A stretch of DNA of 14,455 nt from Lysobacterales bacterium (lineage in GTDB: Bacteria; Pseudomonadota; Gammaproteobacteria; Xanthomonadales; Marinicellaceae). The stretch spans positions 1 through 14,455 of the forward strand of contig JALSIL010000371.1 of the NCBI GenBank assembly GCA_026990095.1, read 5' to 3'. The position numbers were made by a program, and so were the translations under genes. Every line of letters starts with the position of its first letter. The first letter of the stretch is position 1. Positions 7,041 to 13,507 of this stretch are shown here, piece after piece. The notes under the pieces are model-generated. The model was not told the origin of the DNA and did not search any database. It saw nothing but the letters and a program-made list of their open reading frames with translations.

Positions 7041-8828
7041 TTATTTAGTATCCCTGTCTTCGGCAAACATAGATTCAGGAGCTGATGCACCCAACAAACT
7101 TAAACCATCAGCGATAATAGACTTGGTTGCTAAGGATAAGTTCATTCGTGCATTGCGCAAATTTTCATCTGTAATGTTTACGATGTGACATTGATCATAA
7201 AAACTGTGGTAGTTTTGAGCAACTTCTCTTAAATAATTTGCCAAGGTGTGCGGTGAACGAGTGCGTGCTGCCGTTATTAGTATTTCAGGATAAGACGAAA
7301 TTGAACGCATCAAGTCTTCTTCCTTTTCATGGGTGAGCAAATTTAAACTGGCATTGCCAATTTCTTGATTGTGTTGCAAAGCCTGTTCTTCGAGTTTTTT
7401 ATACACACTGCAAATTCGCGCGTGGGCGTATTGAATATAAAAAACTGGGTTTTCATTTGTTTGTGATTTTGCTAAATCCAAATCAAAATCCATGTGTTGG
7501 TCGTGGGATCGCATGACATAAAAGAAACGAGCTGCATCAACACCGACATCATCAATGAGTTGCTTTAGCGTAACAAACTTTCCTGAACGTGAGCTCATCT
7601 GCACTTTCTTTCCACCTTTAACTAGGTTGGCGAACTGAGTTAATACAATTTCTATGTCTTCTGGATTAATATCCATGCCTTTAGCTGCCGCTTTAAGGCG
7701 AGCAATATAGCCATGATGATCGGCACCAAATACGTATAAAGCCCCTTCGAAACCACGTTCAAATTTATTTAACAAATAAGCAATATCTGAAGCAAAATAA
7801 GTCTTTTGCCCATTTTCACGAACAACAACCCGATCTAAATCATCACCAAAATGGGTGGACATAAACCAAATTGCTCCGTCTTTTTCATACAAATAATTTT
7901 TCTCTTTTAACTTAGCAATAGCTCGATCAATGGTGTCACTCTCATGCAATTGTTTTTCAGAAAACCACGAATCATAATTAACATTAAAACTTTCTAAATC
8001 GGCTTTGATGCCAGAGAGAATAGTGTTTAATGCAATGTTAAAAACTTTTTGGTAGTTGTCTTTGCCCAACAAATGCTTGGCATTATGAACTAAACCATCA
8101 ATGTGCTTTTCCTTATCGCCTCCGTGCTTTTCATCCTCAGGAACGTTTTCATAAACCTCGCTTTGAGTAAATAAAAACTTATCGCCGTATTTTTTACGCA
8201 CAAATCGGGCAATTTCGACAATGTAATTGGCTTGATAACCGTTGTCAGGAAATGCCACAGGCACTCCGCACAGTTCGATATAGCGCAACCAAACAGAAGT
8301 TGCCAAGATGTCCATTTGGCGTCCATTATCATTGACGTAGTACTCGCGTTGAACTTCGTAACCACTTTTTTCTAAAATATTAGACAGGGACGCTCCATAA
8401 GCTGCTCCCCGCCCATGCCCAACATGCAACGGCCCTGTCGGATTAGCTGACACAAATTCAACAGTAATTTTTTTGTGACTACCAAAATCATTATTTCCGT
8501 ACTTATTGCCGAGCTTTAGCACTTGTTTAATCACTTGACGACGACAGTTGTTGGTTAGAAAGAAGTTTAAAAAACCAGGCCCTGCAATTTCAACTTTCTC
8601 AACATGCATCGATTCAATTAACTTGTCCACGATTAATTGTGCAATTTCTCGTGGGTTTTTGCCAATCGGTTTGGCTAAAGTCAAAGCAAGATTGGTGGCA
8701 AAATCCCCGTGTTCTTTACTGCGTGTACGCTCAAAGTTAATCACTGGTTTAATGTCTTTCGGGAAAACGCCATCGCGCTGCAAGCAGCTTACTGCTTTTT
8801 CTAGTAGTTCTTGTAAATGCTTAATCAT
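7041..8828 (-). CDS. argS: Arginyl-tRNA synthetase
   Basis: ArgS charges tRNA-Arg with arginine in the cytoplasm using ATP. The product is 595 aa, a normal length for the bacterial enzyme. The N-terminal additional domain (Add1/ArgRS-N) spans about residues 1-88. The class I catalytic core carries the HIGH-type motif in SANPTGPLHVGHGRGAA (HVGH at 135-138). The second signature is the non-canonical MSSRSG (411-416), typical of bacterial ArgRS that lack a classical KMSKS lysine. The GADHHGYIARL segment is at 368-378, and an alpha-helical DALR anticodon-binding domain fills about 460-595. ATG 8828 is preceded by AAGG, and a promoter candidate lies 60-90 nt upstream. It is the first gene of a probable argS-ftsN-protease unit. 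No missing residues or frameshifts are seen. Confidence 0.97.
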   Translation of the reverse strand: MIKHLQELLEKAVSCLQRDGVFPKDIKPVINFERTRSKEHGDFATNLALTLAKPIGKNPREIAQLIVDKLIESMHVEKVEIAGPGFLNFFLTNNCRRQVIKQVLKLGNKYGNNDFGSHKKITVEFVSANPTGPLHVGHGRGAAYGASLSNILEKSGYEVQREYYVNDNGRQMDILATSVWLRYIELCGVPVAFPDNGYQANYIVEIARFVRKKYGDKFLFTQSEVYENVPEDEKHGGDKEKHIDGLVHNAKHLLGKDNYQKVFNIALNTILSGIKADLESFNVNYDSWFSEKQLHESDTIDRAIAKLKEKNYLYEKDGAIWFMSTHFGDDLDRVVVRENGQKTYFASDIAYLLNKFERGFEGALYVFGADHHGYIARLKAAAKGMDINPEDIEIVLTQFANLVKGGKKVQMSSRSGKFVTLKQLIDDVGVDAARFFYVMRSHDQHMDFDLDLAKSQTNENPVFYIQYAHARICSVYKKLEEQALQHNQEIGNASLNLLTHEKEEDLMRSISSYPEILITAARTRSPHTLANYLREVAQNYHSFYDQCHIVNITDENLRNARMNLSLATKSIIADGLSLLGASAPESMFAEDRDTK

Positions 8829-8887
8829 GCCTTGATTTATCTAAATTCAATGTAAGACATGAATTTTACCAAACATAACATTAATAA

Positions 8888-8916
8888 ATCATAAAAACCT
8901 AAGCATTATTCACCAA
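8888..8916 (-). promoter_or_regulatory. Candidate sigma-70 promoter for argS
   Basis: Read on the - strand, TTGGTG (8916-8911) and TATGAT (8893-8888) are separated by exactly 17 nt. The -10 is a 5/6 match to TATAAT and the -35 keeps the TTG core. The position, about 60 nt upstream of the argS start in the only sizeable gap of this strand, fits a promoter for argS and the genes behind it. This is pattern matching only, and the surrounding DNA is AT-rich, so chance matches are possible. Confidence 0.45.
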
Positions 8917-8948
8917 TAAATCAAAAATTTAGACAAAAATGTTAATTT

Positions 8949-8981
8949 TATACCTCAAGCAATTTTAAGGAGTGAGGTATA
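8949..8981. repeat. Perfect 9-bp inverted repeat with a Shine-Dalgarno-like loop
   Basis: TATACCTCA (8949-8957) and its exact complement TGAGGTATA (8973-8981) flank a 15-nt spacer containing AAGGAG (8967-8972). As + strand RNA this would form a hairpin presenting a ribosome-binding sequence in its loop, just ahead of a small open frame. As DNA it could be a protein-binding dyad. Neither strand has a U-run directly after the stem, so it does not look like an intrinsic terminator of the his operon. Confidence 0.5.
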
Positions 8982-9073
8982 TTCAAAAAAAGGAAACACT
9001 TAAAGAGAAAATAATCAAACTCGAATTATCCTTACTCAAGCTGAAATTACGTGACAAAATAGTTTTTAGTTGA
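8972..9073 (+). CDS. Possible small ORF (33 codons), unverified
   Basis: An open frame runs from GTG 8972 to TGA 9073. It encodes a Lys/Leu/Ile-rich peptide (MRYIQKKETLKEKIIKLE...), with hydrophobic residues at Leu10, Ile14, Leu17, Leu21 and Leu24 in a 4-3 heptad rhythm, as in a short coiled coil. The only good ribosome site, AAGGAG, abuts the GTG too closely to serve it; it is 8 nt from ATT 8981, a rare start codon (known for infC) in the same frame. It is the only + strand candidate gene between the two - strand operons. It could equally be a decayed fragment or chance. Confidence 0.22.
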   Translation: MRYIQKKETLKEKIIKLELSLLKLKLRDKIVFS

Positions 9074-9097
9074 TTACGACGAAAACCGACTATTCTT

Positions 9098-10309
9098 CTA
9101 CTTTCTTAAGTCTGCACTTTTCTGATGAAACACCAGTCCTTCTGCTTGGGCCAAAATACTTGAAGTGTTGGCAAGTTCAATTCGTCCTTTGTTGCTGACC
9201 TTCTGGGTCGATAACACTTTTAAAAACTGATGAACACTTAAACCGCCTGAATTTTTGCCTGCTGCGTTGGTTGGTAAGGTGTGATTGGGGCCTGTGCAAT
9301 AATCGCCAAAAGCAACCGCTGAGTTTTCGCCGATAAATAAAGAGCCGTAATTAGTGAACACATCCATGTCGCAATTGCTGTCAGTTACCAATAAATGTTC
9401 GGGTGCATAATGATTGATTAAGTCTATCGCTTGGGCGTGGTTTTCGCATTGAATAAACAGGATTTGGTGGTTTTCAATCAAGCTTTGTCCCGCCGCATGG
9501 GCGTTTGTACGGGTGTAAAGATTTTCTAACAGCTGTAGCGATGTGCTGACAACCAATGAAATAGCATTGGGATCGTGTTCGGCTTGTGCTAAGGCATCGA
9601 ACATTATCCATTCGGGGTTTTGCAGGTTTTTGGTGTAAATTAATAGCTCACTTGGACCCGCCAAAGTATCTATTTTGGTGCGGTGTTGCACTTGGGCTTT
9701 GGCTTCATTGACATAAGCATTGCCTGGACCGACAATCATATTGACCGCATTAATTTTACCAAAGCCATAACTTAAAGCTCCTATGGCTTGAGCACCACCC
9801 AAGTGTAAAAATTGAGTTGCTCCGGCCAATGAAGCCGCAGCCAATAAAGCGGGATGGTTTGATGGCGAACAAGCAATAATATCAACACAAGCCGCAACTT
9901 TAGCTGGTGTGATGGTCATTAAGGCGGTAGAAATCAGCGGAAATCGCCCGCCTGGAATATACGCCCCAATTCGTTCAATTGCTTGGTATTTGTAGCCAAA
10001 TTCGCCGAAATCATCGTTAAATATGTCGTTTTTGAGATCTTTTGCTTGAAACTCACAAAAAGCCTTGATGCGTTTATGGGCACTTTGGATGGCTTGGGCA
10101 AGTTCGGGTTTTAAATCGTAATTGGCAAAATCTTTGAGGGTTATGAGTTTGCCTTTTTGTCCATCAATCTTCTGGCTCCAGCTATCGACTGCTTTGTCAC
10201 CATTTGTGCGAATGTCGTTTAATATTTCGCCAACCGTCTTTTTAATGTGTTGGTTGTCTTTTAATTCCGCTCGTTTGAAGTCTTTGGCCTGAATGATTTT
10301 ATCGTTCAT
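9098..10309 (-). CDS. hisD: Histidinol dehydrogenase
   Basis: HisD catalyses the last two steps of histidine synthesis, oxidising L-histidinol to L-histidine with two NAD+. At 403 aa it is somewhat shorter than the usual ~430, mostly at the N-terminus. Conserved elements visible are the glycine-rich GPGNAYVNEAK (194-204), DTLAGPSE (214-221), AQAEHDP with the zinc/substrate residues Gln242 and His245, and YAPEHLLV with the catalytic pair Glu304-His305. FGDYCTGPNHTLPT follows with Asp336, and His395 is in EGLVFH near the C-terminus; these map well onto the E. coli metal and catalytic residues. The start is ATG 10309 with a strong AAGGAG (10318-10323) 8 nt upstream. The gene overlaps the hisA-IE stop by 11 nt and is the last gene of the operon. 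No clear terminator follows it. Confidence 0.96.
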   Translation of the reverse strand: MNDKIIQAKDFKRAELKDNQHIKKTVGEILNDIRTNGDKAVDSWSQKIDGQKGKLITLKDFANYDLKPELAQAIQSAHKRIKAFCEFQAKDLKNDIFNDDFGEFGYKYQAIERIGAYIPGGRFPLISTALMTITPAKVAACVDIIACSPSNHPALLAAASLAGATQFLHLGGAQAIGALSYGFGKINAVNMIVGPGNAYVNEAKAQVQHRTKIDTLAGPSELLIYTKNLQNPEWIMFDALAQAEHDPNAISLVVSTSLQLLENLYTRTNAHAAGQSLIENHQILFIQCENHAQAIDLINHYAPEHLLVTDSNCDMDVFTNYGSLFIGENSAVAFGDYCTGPNHTLPTNAAGKNSGGLSVHQFLKVLSTQKVSNKGRIELANTSSILAQAEGLVFHQKSADLRK

Positions 10310-11543
10310 TGTTTCTGCTCCTTAAATCATTGACAATTTCGTTGATTCTCACGCCCTTGGCTTTTGCCATGACGAGGGTAAAAAACAATAAATCAGCCGC
10401 TTCCCAACGCACGTGCTTGTGCTCGGTTGCTTCGATTAATTCTTGGCATTCTTCTTCCAGTTTTTCGATTTGCAAATCTTGACTAGCAAATAATTGCTGA
10501 GTGAACGAAGGCTTATCATTGACCTCGGCAAGACGCGTTTCAAAGATTTCATCCAAATAGTTCAATGAATAGTTTTTAGTCTGGCTAGCAAAACAACTGT
10601 AACGCTCAAAATGACAGGCATTGCCATCTTGTTCGACTTGGAACAAAAGCGTATCACCATCACAATCGACATCAACATGAATAAGTTTCTGGGTATTACC
10701 ACTGGTTAAACCTTTGGTCCACAGTTCTTGGCACGAACGTGAAAAATACGTGCCTGTTTTTTGCGATAATGCCATTTGCAATGATTCTTTGCTTGAATAC
10801 GCCATCATCAAAACTTTGCCTGTTTTGGCATCTTGAGCAATGGTCGGAACTAAGTCCATTTTGTCAAAATCAAGCAAGCTCATAAACGCTTTATCCAATT
10901 GCATCGCTCCTGAATAAATCGCCATACCAATTTGCGAATTAGCCCCTTTTTTATTTATCCATTGCAAATCTTCATAGCTAGAAATGCCACCAGCAACCGT
11001 CACAGGAATAGGTGAAGCTTTAATAACTTGTTCGATTCTGACCGTATCAATGCCGCCCATCATGCCTTCATTTTTGACTTGGGTGTAGAGAAATTCACCG
11101 CAGTTTTGTGCCAATTTTGGAATAATATCAACAATCTTTGCATCCGCTGTTTGTTGCCAACCATGGGTCGTAAGGTAATCACCCTTGGCATCAATAGCAA
11201 AGATAAGAGAATTTTTAGGCAATTTCTTAACAAAATCGCTACTTGCCGAAGTACCTAAAATAATCTTGGTTGCTCCTGCGGCTAAATAAGCTTTGGCAGT
11301 TTTTAAATCACGGATGCCACCGCCCACTCGGCACGGTTTTTGCCGTAACATTTGTTCAATCAATTCTTGATTGCTGCCCGTGCCCATGGCGGCATTTAAA
11401 TCAATAATTGCCACTTCTCCATAAAGCGAAAATTCTTCTAACAAGGCAAAAACATCGTCTTTTTCGATTATTTTTTTATCAGCTTGACCTTGTTGTAATT
11501 GTACGGCTTTGCCGTCGAGTAAATCAATGGATGGGATTAACAT
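10299..11543 (-). CDS. hisAIE: HisA-HisI-HisE fusion: ProFAR isomerase / PR-AMP cyclohydrolase / PR-ATP pyrophosphatase
   Basis: One 414-aa frame joins three histidine enzymes. Residues 1-225 are a HisA-type (beta/alpha)8 barrel: IPSIDLLDGKAVQLQQG with Asp7, phosphate-binding RVGGGIRD (72-79) and TVAGGISS (182-189), and a second catalytic Asp118 in FAIDAKGD. Where E. coli HisA has a DGT motif this one has NEGMMGG, losing that threonine. Residues 230-325 are HisI: YFSRS and WTKGLTSGN, then Asp293, Asp295 and Asp297 (Mg) with Cys294, Cys310 and Cys317 (Zn) at the family's 16 and 7 spacings. Residues 345-412 are HisE, an all-alpha MazG-like pyrophosphatase (EKLEEECQELIEA; WEAADLLFF). No stop or frame break lies between the parts. 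HisE and HisI act just before HisA, so the fusion joins three consecutive steps. It starts 2 nt after hisF and overlaps hisD by 11 nt. Activity of the HisA part is inferred. Confidence 0.93.
   Translation of the reverse strand: MLIPSIDLLDGKAVQLQQGQADKKIIEKDDVFALLEEFSLYGEVAIIDLNAAMGTGSNQELIEQMLRQKPCRVGGGIRDLKTAKAYLAAGATKIILGTSASSDFVKKLPKNSLIFAIDAKGDYLTTHGWQQTADAKIVDIIPKLAQNCGEFLYTQVKNEGMMGGIDTVRIEQVIKASPIPVTVAGGISSYEDLQWINKKGANSQIGMAIYSGAMQLDKAFMSLLDFDKMDLVPTIAQDAKTGKVLMMAYSSKESLQMALSQKTGTYFSRSCQELWTKGLTSGNTQKLIHVDVDCDGDTLLFQVEQDGNACHFERYSCFASQTKNYSLNYLDEIFETRLAEVNDKPSFTQQLFASQDLQIEKLEEECQELIEATEHKHVRWEAADLLFFTLVMAKAKGVRINEIVNDLRSRNNER
10318..10323 (-). promoter_or_regulatory. Strong ribosome-binding site for hisD
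   Basis: Read on the - strand, AAGGAG lies 8 nt before ATG 10309, inside the end of the hisA-IE coding region. It fixes the hisD start and shows that hisD can be initiated independently, despite the 11-nt overlap with the gene before it. Confidence 0.8.
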
Positions 11544-11545
11544 GG

Positions 11546-12298
11546 TTATATTCTCATTTTTATTTTGTTGTTGATTAAATAATTTTTAACATCGGCTACC
11601 GTAAATTCATCACGGTGAAAAATACCCGCCGCTAACACGGCATCAGCTCCAGCAATAATCGCATCCAAAAAATCTTTGGGCTTGTTTGCACCGCCTGAGG
11701 CAATAATAGGCAGAGGAAAGTCCGCTTGTTTGAGCAACTCCAAATCAAAGCCCGAACCCGTGCCGTCTTTGTGCATGGCAGTCATTAAGATTTCACCTGC
11801 TCCGCGTTCTACCACTTCATTTATCCAGTTTGCGTAAGGTTTTTTCACCCGTTTGGAACCACCGTGGGTGTAAATTGCCAAATCGCCATTGCTTTCATGG
11901 TTGACATCAATGGCAATAATAAGGCTTTGTGAACCGTATTTATTGGCAATTTGGTTGATTAATTGTGGATTTTCAACCGCTGCGGTATTCAAAGTCACTT
12001 TATCGGCTCCTGCATCAAAAAATTTATCGACATCAGATAATTGTTTGATGCCGCCACCGACAGTAAAAGGAATCGACAAAGTCATGGCAACTTTTTTTAT
12101 CATGGCAAGAGCTGAGGCCTGCTTATCGACGCTGGCTTTTATGTCTAAAAATACGATTTCATCCGCTCCTTGGGTTTCGTATTTTAACGCCAACTCGATT
12201 GGATCGCCCATATCGAGTAATTGTTTGAAGTTTGTGCCTTTAACCACCCGACCGTTGGCAACATCTAAGCAAGGAATAATACGAGGAACTAAAGACAT
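11546..12298 (-). CDS. hisF: Imidazole glycerol phosphate synthase, cyclase subunit
   Basis: HisF is the barrel subunit that combines PRFAR with ammonia delivered by HisH, yielding imidazole glycerol phosphate and AICAR. The 250-aa length is standard. The sequence opens with VPRIIPCLDVANGRVVKG (catalytic Asp12, equivalent to Asp11 of the well-studied enzymes) and has the second catalytic Asp131 in IIAIDVN. Phosphate-binding glycine motifs are TVGGGIKQ (79-86) and IIASGGANKP. The C-terminal part keeps ADAVLAAGIFH. The start is ATG 12298 with a strong GAGGAG 7 nt upstream. The gene is separated from hisH, its partner subunit, by a REP-like element, and hisA-IE follows after 2 nt. All key residues are present. 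Confidence 0.97.
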   Translation of the reverse strand: MSLVPRIIPCLDVANGRVVKGTNFKQLLDMGDPIELALKYETQGADEIVFLDIKASVDKQASALAMIKKVAMTLSIPFTVGGGIKQLSDVDKFFDAGADKVTLNTAAVENPQLINQIANKYGSQSLIIAIDVNHESNGDLAIYTHGGSKRVKKPYANWINEVVERGAGEILMTAMHKDGTGSGFDLELLKQADFPLPIIASGGANKPKDFLDAIIAGADAVLAAGIFHRDEFTVADVKNYLINNKIKMRI

Positions 12299-12305
12299 GA
12301 GTAAG

Positions 12306-12311
12306 CTCCTC
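12306..12311 (-). promoter_or_regulatory. Strong ribosome-binding site for hisF
   Basis: GAGGAG on the - strand sits 7 nt before the hisF ATG and directly abuts the REP-like element. hisB and hisH, by contrast, start by 4-nt overlaps. hisF needs its own site because the inserted element separates it from upstream translation. Confidence 0.8.
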
Positions 12312-12368
12312 GGGGTGCGGACTTTAGTCCGCCTTTTTGCAAGATTGATGGACTAAAGTCCATCCCCC
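12312..12368. repeat. REP/BIME-like double palindrome between hisH and hisF
   Basis: Two perfect hairpins face each other: GCGGACTTTAGTCCGC (12317-12332) and GATGGACTAAAGTCCATC (12347-12364), with 14 nt between them. Their cores, GGACTTTAGTCC and GGACTAAAGTCC, are reverse complements of each other. The outer bases GGGG (12312-12315) and CCCC (12365-12368) extend the symmetry, so the whole block is also one large imperfect inverted repeat. It fills nearly the entire 76-nt gap between two otherwise tightly packed genes. Paired, inverted intergenic palindromes of this kind are typical of REP elements mobilised in trans by REP-associated tyrosine transposases. The GGACTAAAGTCC core resembles dispersed repeats I have seen in other genomes, but copy number cannot be judged from one window. 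Confidence 0.72.
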
Positions 12369-12374
12369 AAATGG

Positions 12375-12941
12375 TTAATTCAAACATTTTTTTAAGACCT
12401 CCAAGCCATACAAGCCCGATTTTTCAGGGTGAAATTGAAAGCCCGTGACGTTGTCTTTTTGTACAATGGCACAAAATTGTTCACCGTAATTAACCGATGC
12501 CACACAATGGTTACTTGCTGGCAATCCGTAAGAATTAACAAAATAAACAAATTGGTTTTGATAAAATGTATCTGCCGAATGCAACTGTGCCCAACCGACC
12601 ATTGGGGTCTTTGGGTGTTTAAGCTTTTCAATTGAGCCTTTAAAAACAGCTAGGCCTTGAGCCTCTTCATCTTCCAAACTTTTATCAAACAATACTTGCA
12701 TACCGACACAAATGCCGATAAATCTTTTGCCTTGAGCAATCCAATCAAGGATAAACTCACGCCAATTGTTTTTGTTTAATTGTTCGCAAACAAAACCAAA
12801 TCGCCCTTGTCCAGGCATAACTAAGACATCAAAGTTTGCATCGGGTTTGGTGATAACCCTTGTTTCACATCCGCATTTTTCTACGGCAGAAACAATACTC
12901 AATAAGTTGCCCGAGTTTAAATTGATTATTCCAGCTTTCAC
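12375..12941 (-). CDS. hisH: Imidazole glycerol phosphate synthase, glutamine amidotransferase subunit
   Basis: HisH hydrolyses glutamine and passes ammonia to HisF. This is a class I amidotransferase of 188 aa, slightly short of the usual ~200. The triad is visible: Cys78 in GICVGMQ, His171 and Glu173 in FQFHPEKSG. It opens with KAGIINLNSGNLLSI, matching the family's 'D/N-x-G-x-GN' start. Two family motifs differ from what I expect: the oxyanion-loop PGVG is PGQG (43-46), and the common YFVHSY reads YFVNSY (133-138). The start is GTG 12941, chosen because it overlaps the hisB stop as GTGA and gives the conserved N-terminus; this suggests translational coupling. The partner hisF lies downstream across the REP-like block. 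Confidence 0.94.
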   Translation of the reverse strand: MKAGIINLNSGNLLSIVSAVEKCGCETRVITKPDANFDVLVMPGQGRFGFVCEQLNKNNWREFILDWIAQGKRFIGICVGMQVLFDKSLEDEEAQGLAVFKGSIEKLKHPKTPMVGWAQLHSADTFYQNQFVYFVNSYGLPASNHCVASVNYGEQFCAIVQKDNVTGFQFHPEKSGLYGLEVLKKCLN

Positions 12942-13507
12942 AACACACCTTTGGTGGTTGTGCTAGTTTGGTTTGGCATTAAGGCTTCTTTTAACGCATA
13001 CGCCACGCCTTTGAAAGCTCCTTCAATCAAGTGGTGATTGTTGCTGAAATAGCGGTTGTCAATATGCAGATTGATTTGTGCGTTAATGGCAAAAGTGTAG
13101 AAAAAATGCTGCCACATTTCGGTGCTAATGCCGCCCAATTGCTCCATCGTGAAAGGCAAATTGGTGACGCAATAACCACGTCCACACAAATCCACAGCCA
13201 CCATGCTGAGGCTTTCATCCATTGGCAAAAGACGTTGCCCATAACGGTGGTTGTTTTGTTCTTTCCACGCTTTGTACAATGCTTTGCCTAAACAAATCGC
13301 CACATCTTCGATGCCGTGGTGGTCGTCCACTTTTAAATCAGCCGTCATTTTTATGCTCAAATCCCAAGCACCATGCGATGCCAGTTGATCCAGCATGTGG
13401 TCAAAAAATGGCAAGCCTGTATCAATAGTGACTTGCGGGTTTTTGCTGTTAACTTTGAGCGTCAATTCTATGTTTGTTTCTTTGGTTTTACGGTTAATTG
13501 TTATCAT
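12938..13507 (-). CDS. hisB: Imidazoleglycerol-phosphate dehydratase, monofunctional
   Basis: HisB removes water from imidazole glycerol phosphate to give imidazole acetol phosphate, the substrate of HisC. The 189-aa protein contains only the dehydratase part. It lacks the N-terminal HAD histidinol-phosphatase domain found fused to HisB in E. coli, which is significant because a different HAD domain is fused to HisC next door. Manganese-binding motifs are DDHHGIED and NNHHLIEG, and the catalytic-loop region GLPFFDHMLDQLASHG is intact. The start at ATG 13507 overlaps the preceding stop by 4 nt (ATGA), and its own stop overlaps the hisH GTG by 4 nt, so three genes form a translationally coupled block. 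Confidence 0.97.
   Translation of the reverse strand: MITINRKTKETNIELTLKVNSKNPQVTIDTGLPFFDHMLDQLASHGAWDLSIKMTADLKVDDHHGIEDVAICLGKALYKAWKEQNNHRYGQRLLPMDESLSMVAVDLCGRGYCVTNLPFTMEQLGGISTEMWQHFFYTFAINAQINLHIDNRYFSNNHHLIEGAFKGVAYALKEALMPNQTSTTTKGVL

Noticed and set aside
7034..7090. ATG at 7090 as the start of the SPOR gene
   Set aside because: It would add 18 residues inside argS with no FtsN-like character; ATG 7036 begins with the expected basic N-terminus.
8949..8981. Inverted repeat as the terminator of the his operon
   Set aside because: It lies over 110 nt past hisD, has a 15-nt loop, and no U-run follows in that direction.
12317..12338. Hairpin followed by CTTTTT on the + strand, resembling an intrinsic terminator
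   Set aside because: The T-run follows the stem only on the + strand, antisense to the his operon. In the operon's direction no U-run follows either stem, and the strong hisF ribosome site right after argues for readthrough. It might still stop antisense transcription.
11889..12356. 155-codon open frame on the + strand opposite hisF
   Set aside because: It is antisense to a fully conserved hisF and runs through the REP-like element; its sequence has no family character.
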